Shown piece by piece: positions 60,040-64,000 of a DNA stretch of 64,000 bases. Below the pieces are notes generated by a model. It was not told where the DNA came from, did not search any database, and saw only the letters and a list, made by a program, of their open reading frames with translations. This DNA comes from Zasmidium citrigriseum (Eukaryota > Ascomycota > Dothideomycetes > Mycosphaerellales > Mycosphaerellaceae): assembly GCA_002786025.1 (NCBI GenBank), contig NHNW01000001.1:806001-870000 (forward strand), given 5' to 3'. Position 1 is the first letter of the stretch; every line of letters begins with the position of its first letter. Position numbers and translations under genes: made by a program.

Positions 60040-62568
60040 ATGACTTCCGCTTTCCCATCCCTGGCAGCCCCTGCACTTGAAGACACCATGGAGGTTTCTT
60101 CGTCGCCCGCTGGCAATGTCTTCGATAACGACATCGATATTGACATCGACTATGAGTACAGCGGTACTGCGCACTTGACTGATGATGAGCGAATGCTCGA
60201 AGACGGCGATCCAACGCGCCCACCAACCGCCACCGATGAGATGATGGATGATGGAGATCAAGACACCACCGTAGTTGAAGAAGTCATGCAAGACGATATC
60301 CCAAATGACCAATCTGTTCAGCCGGACCTGGCTGATGAGGAGCTGATCGACTACGATGACGAGGATTACCAGACTGTAGATCAATCGTTTTACGATGATA
60401 CCACCCTGCAAAATACCGAAGCCAGCTTTGCTGCACCTGCTGAAGCTGTAGCCGAGCCAGAGAAAGTCGATGAAGAAGTCATCAGAGAGCCAGAGTTGCT
60501 CACAGAGGAGCAAACGATTTTCGAGAAACAAGCCGCCATTCCTCCGGTTGAGGGCAGCCAAGCAGCCGCGGTCGAGGCTCCTGTGTACGAGGGAGCAACC
60601 TCTGAGCATCAAAACGCGGCAAACGCCGAAATTGAAAACGCCGTATCGGCAAGCCAGGAACAGCAATCAAAAGCTGTCGAAGATGGCGCCGCGGTTGCTG
60701 GCGAAACCACAGCCGAAGCCGGCGAGGACCTGCCCGAAGAGACCGATATGGCCGCGGCCGAGCAAGGGCAAGACGGCGATGCCGAAGCTTCGTTGAAGCC
60801 TCTGCCTCAGTTTGCGGGCTCGCTAGATACATCTGCTCGCGACGTGCCTGACGGACCCCCGACACCTACTGACACTGGGCTCCACCCCCTGACCATCAAC
60901 TATCACTCTCACTCCATGCCCATGTTCAAGTCTAGCAGACAACCAGATGGACTGCTGAAGAATGACAATCTTGCGAGCATTGGCTTGTCAAACCTGATGC
61001 AAGATTGCAAGGACCGACTCAAGCTCAAATTAGGTGAGGAAATACCAGAAGACTATGAACTTGTTCTTAGCTTCGATCGCTTGGGCTTGATGCTCGTCGA
61101 GGTATGTAACGTCCCATCTACCATCAAATGGCGTCCACTAATGTCTTGTCAGGGCAATGCATCCTCGTATAACACCAGTCTGAATGACATTATCGACCTT
61201 TGGAAGCAGTTGCACTACATCGATGGCTTCGCAGATGAAGATATACCAGCGCTTTCCGTGACACTTACTTCACAACCCAAGTTTACTGCCGCTGTAGGCA
61301 TGCTGCAGAAAGCTGTCAATGACGGCCAGGGCATCTCCAGCTTCGCGCCATCATACGCCGCAGATCACGAAACCTACGAAGACGATGATCAAGAAGCTCA
61401 TGTGACTGATGGTCATACCGCCCAAGAAGGTCTGGAGCTGGCCGCTGATGAAGAAGAGCATTACGAAGAGCATGCGGAATATGCTCAAGATGAAACCAAC
61501 GAAAACAACTCTTTCCAAGAATATGAAGGTAATGAATATCCCGTGGAGGCCAACGAGGAGGACCAGGCCGAGCAGTATCCCGAGACCGGCTACCAGGGCG
61601 AGTTCAACTTCGCCGACTTCGACCAGCACGAGGAGTATCCGGATCCAGAGGACTTTGACCAGGACGAAGAGCATGGAGCTCACGCCGAGGCCACCGCAGA
61701 GACCTTTGACGGCCCGGAGGATTCTGAGAAGCCAGCACACGAGGGTCACATCGAGTTAGAGGAGAACAAGACCGCTGAGGTTGTCAAGCCTGATTCTGCA
61801 GCAAGCTCAACAACCGTTCGCGGTGATACAGCGAACAATTCAACTGGTGAGTACGACGAAGACTTGATAGACTGGGACGACGATATCCTGACCGCCACCT
61901 CAGAGAACGATGCGGACCGTGACAACGACGACTTCTCTGCCCTCCTCAATGACTACGATGACGCCGCCGGCGAAGACGAAGCCAAGGACGCTCTTGCGTC
62001 TGGTGAGGAGGCCAAGAAGCAATCAAACACTGTTTCAGCCGAGAGCGAAGACCCGGCCTTGCCACCTTCAGAAGACCATCAGGACGCAGCAAACGGCCTT
62101 GAATCCGAGGACTTCTTCAACGCGGACATCACTGCTCAGCCCGAAGGTGACGAGCCTGCTGCCGAGCACGGCGATGAGCAGGTTCACGAGAATCCCGATG
62201 AATCGCTCATTGAGTATGACGACGAACCCCTCGATGAGGCTGACTACGTAGACTACAACAATCAAGACGACGAGAACCACACAGTTGAAGAGGACGAGCA
62301 GTTCCACACTGCCTTAGACCTGCTTGAGGGCGACGAAACCGACCAAGGACCAGAGACTGCCGACGCTGCTGAACCCGCCGGCCAATCTAACCAACAAGCC
62401 TACCCCGAAGACGACATTGGCTTTGACGATGACGAGCCCGAGCCAGAGACCACGAACAAAGGCAGCACGAGCTCTCCACATGGAAAGCGATCTTTCGAAG
62501 ACCATGCCGACGAGGATGAGCTGAACTTTGACGAGGAGCCAGAGCTGAAGAAGGCACGCTCAGACTAG
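60040..62568 (+). CDS. Very acidic fungal protein, unknown function, probable hidden intron
   Basis: The frame is open for 842 codons, but 61,102-61,152 looks like a 51-nt intron (GTATGT, CCACTAATG branch region, TGTCAG) whose length is a multiple of three and which has no stop. With it removed the protein has 825 residues, and Leu-Met-Leu-Val-Glu joins Gly-Asn-Ala-Ser-Ser. The only folded-looking part is about residues 285-430: Leu-Thr-Ile-Asn-Tyr-His, Ile-Pro-Glu-Asp-Tyr-Glu-Leu-Val-Leu-Ser-Phe-Asp and Ile-Asp-Leu-Trp-Lys-Gln-Leu. The rest is Glu/Asp-rich disorder with recurring Ile-Asp-Tyr-Asp-Asp and Ile-Asp-Trp-Asp-Asp, and a basic patch near the end (His-Gly-Lys-Arg-Ser-Phe-Glu). I recognise no family. 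Acidic proteins of this sort are often nuclear, which is inference only. Confidence 0.7.
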   Translation: MTSAFPSLAAPALEDTMEVSSSPAGNVFDNDIDIDIDYEYSGTAHLTDDERMLEDGDPTRPPTATDEMMDDGDQDTTVVEEVMQDDIPNDQSVQPDLADEELIDYDDEDYQTVDQSFYDDTTLQNTEASFAAPAEAVAEPEKVDEEVIREPELLTEEQTIFEKQAAIPPVEGSQAAAVEAPVYEGATSEHQNAANAEIENAVSASQEQQSKAVEDGAAVAGETTAEAGEDLPEETDMAAAEQGQDGDAEASLKPLPQFAGSLDTSARDVPDGPPTPTDTGLHPLTINYHSHSMPMFKSSRQPDGLLKNDNLASIGLSNLMQDCKDRLKLKLGEEIPEDYELVLSFDRLGLMLVEVCNVPSTIKWRPLMSCQGNASSYNTSLNDIIDLWKQLHYIDGFADEDIPALSVTLTSQPKFTAAVGMLQKAVNDGQGISSFAPSYAADHETYEDDDQEAHVTDGHTAQEGLELAADEEEHYEEHAEYAQDETNENNSFQEYEGNEYPVEANEEDQAEQYPETGYQGEFNFADFDQHEEYPDPEDFDQDEEHGAHAEATAETFDGPEDSEKPAHEGHIELEENKTAEVVKPDSAASSTTVRGDTANNSTGEYDEDLIDWDDDILTATSENDADRDNDDFSALLNDYDDAAGEDEAKDALASGEEAKKQSNTVSAESEDPALPPSEDHQDAANGLESEDFFNADITAQPEGDEPAAEHGDEQVHENPDESLIEYDDEPLDEADYVDYNNQDDENHTVEEDEQFHTALDLLEGDETDQGPETADAAEPAGQSNQQAYPEDDIGFDDDEPEPETTNKGSTSSPHGKRSFEDHADEDELNFDEEPELKKARSD

Positions 62569-63392
62569 GTCCTTTCTGGGTCTGCCAGTCTTGTACCACG
62601 CCAGCTTCTGGCTCTCGGTTAGACGCTTCAGCAAATCCATACCGCGAGGGTGGACATCACCATGACAGCATCCCCACATACTAACCGCACTACTAACATC
62701 CACCCCCAAGCACAGACATCTCCGACACCCAGACGACCAAAAGCACAGCATCCATCTACTCGAAGATTCGAGCGTGATACCTGACGGATCGAGGTAAGTA
62801 ATTTCAGTTTTTATTCAGCGAGCGGCGCAGATGGAGGAGGACGGCGAGCAGCATCGGAAAAGCGGGAGCAGACGAGCGAGCAGATCCACATTTCGAAGAT
62901 GAGGAGGGAGGCACGAGACGCAGAGAGGCTTTGCGACTTTGCAGCATTTTGGGATATGGCGTTTCACGATCTTGAGATACCCAGACACTTGCATGGGAGA
63001 CGGCGCTGGAGGAGTCTGGTCTAGGAAGCGTAAAGGCACGTTCTGCTTGCTTCCACCCTGGGCCTTCTGCAGAGGCCCTTCGACCTTCTACTTCGACCTT
63101 CTATGCTGCCTGAGTTAGTCGGGCAGTGCTTTCGATATTGAATTGGATTGAGTGTGAAATTTGATTTTCTTTGAAGCAACCAATGCCTCCCAAGATTCAT
63201 CATTCCAATCGTCCAGGCTAACTAATAGGCTGCATGCTTTTGAACGTACATGCGCCCGATTCCAGAGCCCCATCGACCGATGAAGTCCTTGTCACATACA
63301 CACGCTTCCAAACAGCCTGCTTTCGTAATCGTACATCGTCGTTGAAAAGAAAAGAAACGCCTGCCATTCCATTCCAGTCGTTAAACACGCTT
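62569..63392. other. Intergenic between convergent genes, no supported gene
   Basis: 824 bp between the acidic-protein gene and the edge gene. Short frames on both strands, none with a motif or splice partner. Confidence 0.5.
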
Positions 63393-64000
63393 TTATGCCG
63401 CTCCAGGGGTCGAGACGAGGGGCATATTCTTATAGATAGTGCCAGTCAGTCGTCCCGTACCTCCTGGCAGCCATCCATCATACTCAGCCTCCTCCGCCTT
63501 CTCCCGATCCTCCCAGCCCTCGCGGATCTGCCACGCCAGAAGCATGGCAACCAACTCTCTGTTCGGGATGTGCTGCACGATCTTACCCAAGCACCGATCC
63601 GACGTACACATCATAGCCGGGGCCAGGGCGCTCTGCCGTGCGCGGAACCAGACCGAGAGGTGGTGGTCGTCGGTCGCGGTGATGGCAAATTGGTCAAAGG
63701 TGTTATTGTTCGTCAAGCGAGCGTACCCACAAGACTTGAGCTCGATTGACTGAAGGGTCGTCTCCGGCCGAGGTGGTGGTTGCTCTTCCCACGGCTGAGG
63801 TTGCGGGAGGTAGTCGCTGAAGATGGGGCCAGGAGAGATCTTGTTCAGGAGTTCCGGCCAGGAACCTTCACGCATCGACGAGCTCCAGTGCAGATTCTGT
63901 TGGACATCGTTGTTTGTGAAAGGCTGGAAGGCAGGGCCCTGCTGCACGTTGTTACCCATGCCGATATGTGGAGCACCGAATACTGGCTGTGCGTTCGCAG
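63393..64000 (-). CDS. Unidentified protein, 5' part beyond the window edge
   Basis: The minus-strand frame is open from the right edge to a stop at 63,393, about 202 codons here. An internal ATG at 63959 could be a start, but the codons before it (Ala-Gln-Pro-Val-Phe-Gly-Ala-Pro-His-Ile-Gly) read as normal coding sequence, so the gene probably continues past 64,000. The visible part has a Gln/Asn/Pro-rich N-terminal stretch, then a folded-looking core (Gly-Tyr-Ala-Arg-Leu-Thr-Asn-Asn-Asn-Thr, Leu-Ser-Val-Trp-Phe-Arg-Ala-Arg, Ala-Met-Leu-Leu-Ala-Trp-Gln-Ile-Arg-Glu-Gly-Trp), and a short loose tail. I recognise no family. Confidence 0.6.
   Translation of the reverse strand, partial: ANAQPVFGAPHIGMGNNVQQGPAFQPFTNNDVQQNLHWSSSMREGSWPELLNKISPGPIFSDYLPQPQPWEEQPPPRPETTLQSIELKSCGYARLTNNNTFDQFAITATDDHHLSVWFRARQSALAPAMMCTSDRCLGKIVQHIPNRELVAMLLAWQIREGWEDREKAEEAEYDGWLPGGTGRLTGTIYKNMPLVSTPGAA

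Noticed and set aside
1..64000. CRISPR arrays, bacterial operons or prophage
   Set aside because: No regular spacer-repeat arrays; genes have spliceosomal introns and fungal products throughout.

Overview
The window is nuclear DNA of a filamentous ascomycete (Pezizomycotina). A Dothideomycete of the Mycosphaerella type is my best guess, held weakly. The evidence is: genes with 45-80 nt introns carrying GTRNGT donors and CTAAC/CTGAC branch sites; a MoaA-MoaC fusion gene; Mdm10, a cutinase and an Sng1-type membrane protein; and a repeat destroyed by repeat-induced point mutation (RIP). Most gene models below were built by joining exons by eye with splice signals and reading-frame phase.

Region 1-6,735 is a RIP-mutated repeat in which the dinucleotides CA and TG are almost absent. 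Reading through RIP-type stop codons, a decayed gene of about 3.5 kb can still be followed on the minus strand. It resembles the fungal DUF6589 family. Other coding-like remnants lie on the plus strand.

Region 6,736-16,563 holds a GNAT acetyltransferase, a fungal multi-pass membrane protein, an orphan methyltransferase, MDM10, a low-complexity protein and a small membrane protein.

Region 16,564-20,214 is gene-poor. It contains a tRNA-Ser(CGA) gene with the normal anticodon-loop intron plus a second intron that looks exactly like a spliceosomal mRNA intron at the T-stem/acceptor junction. Next to it is a three-exon gene for a 166-residue Arg/Ser/Pro-rich protein.

Region 20,215-34,099 is mixed: the molybdenum-cofactor gene cnxABC, whose MoaA half ends in Gly-Gly-stop just inside an intron that splices to MoaC; an FSH-type serine hydrolase; an MFS transporter; an Sng1/DUF3533 protein; a transcription factor carrying both a Zn2Cys6 cluster and a bZIP; a secreted cutinase; an unrecognised relic; and an MDR-family reductase.

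Region 34,582-64,000 is dense core-gene territory with several divergent pairs sharing short promoters: glycine cleavage H protein/mitochondrial bS6, SAP18/PRP18, YSH1/TAF4, a small membrane protein/ARL2, and delta-COP/an acidic protein. It also holds a beta-gamma-crystallin-like secreted protein, a GNAT-domain protein, a DUF4045-gelsolin protein of about 1,800 residues, APC4, and a gene cut by the right edge. RNA processing is well represented (YSH1, PRP18, SAP18).
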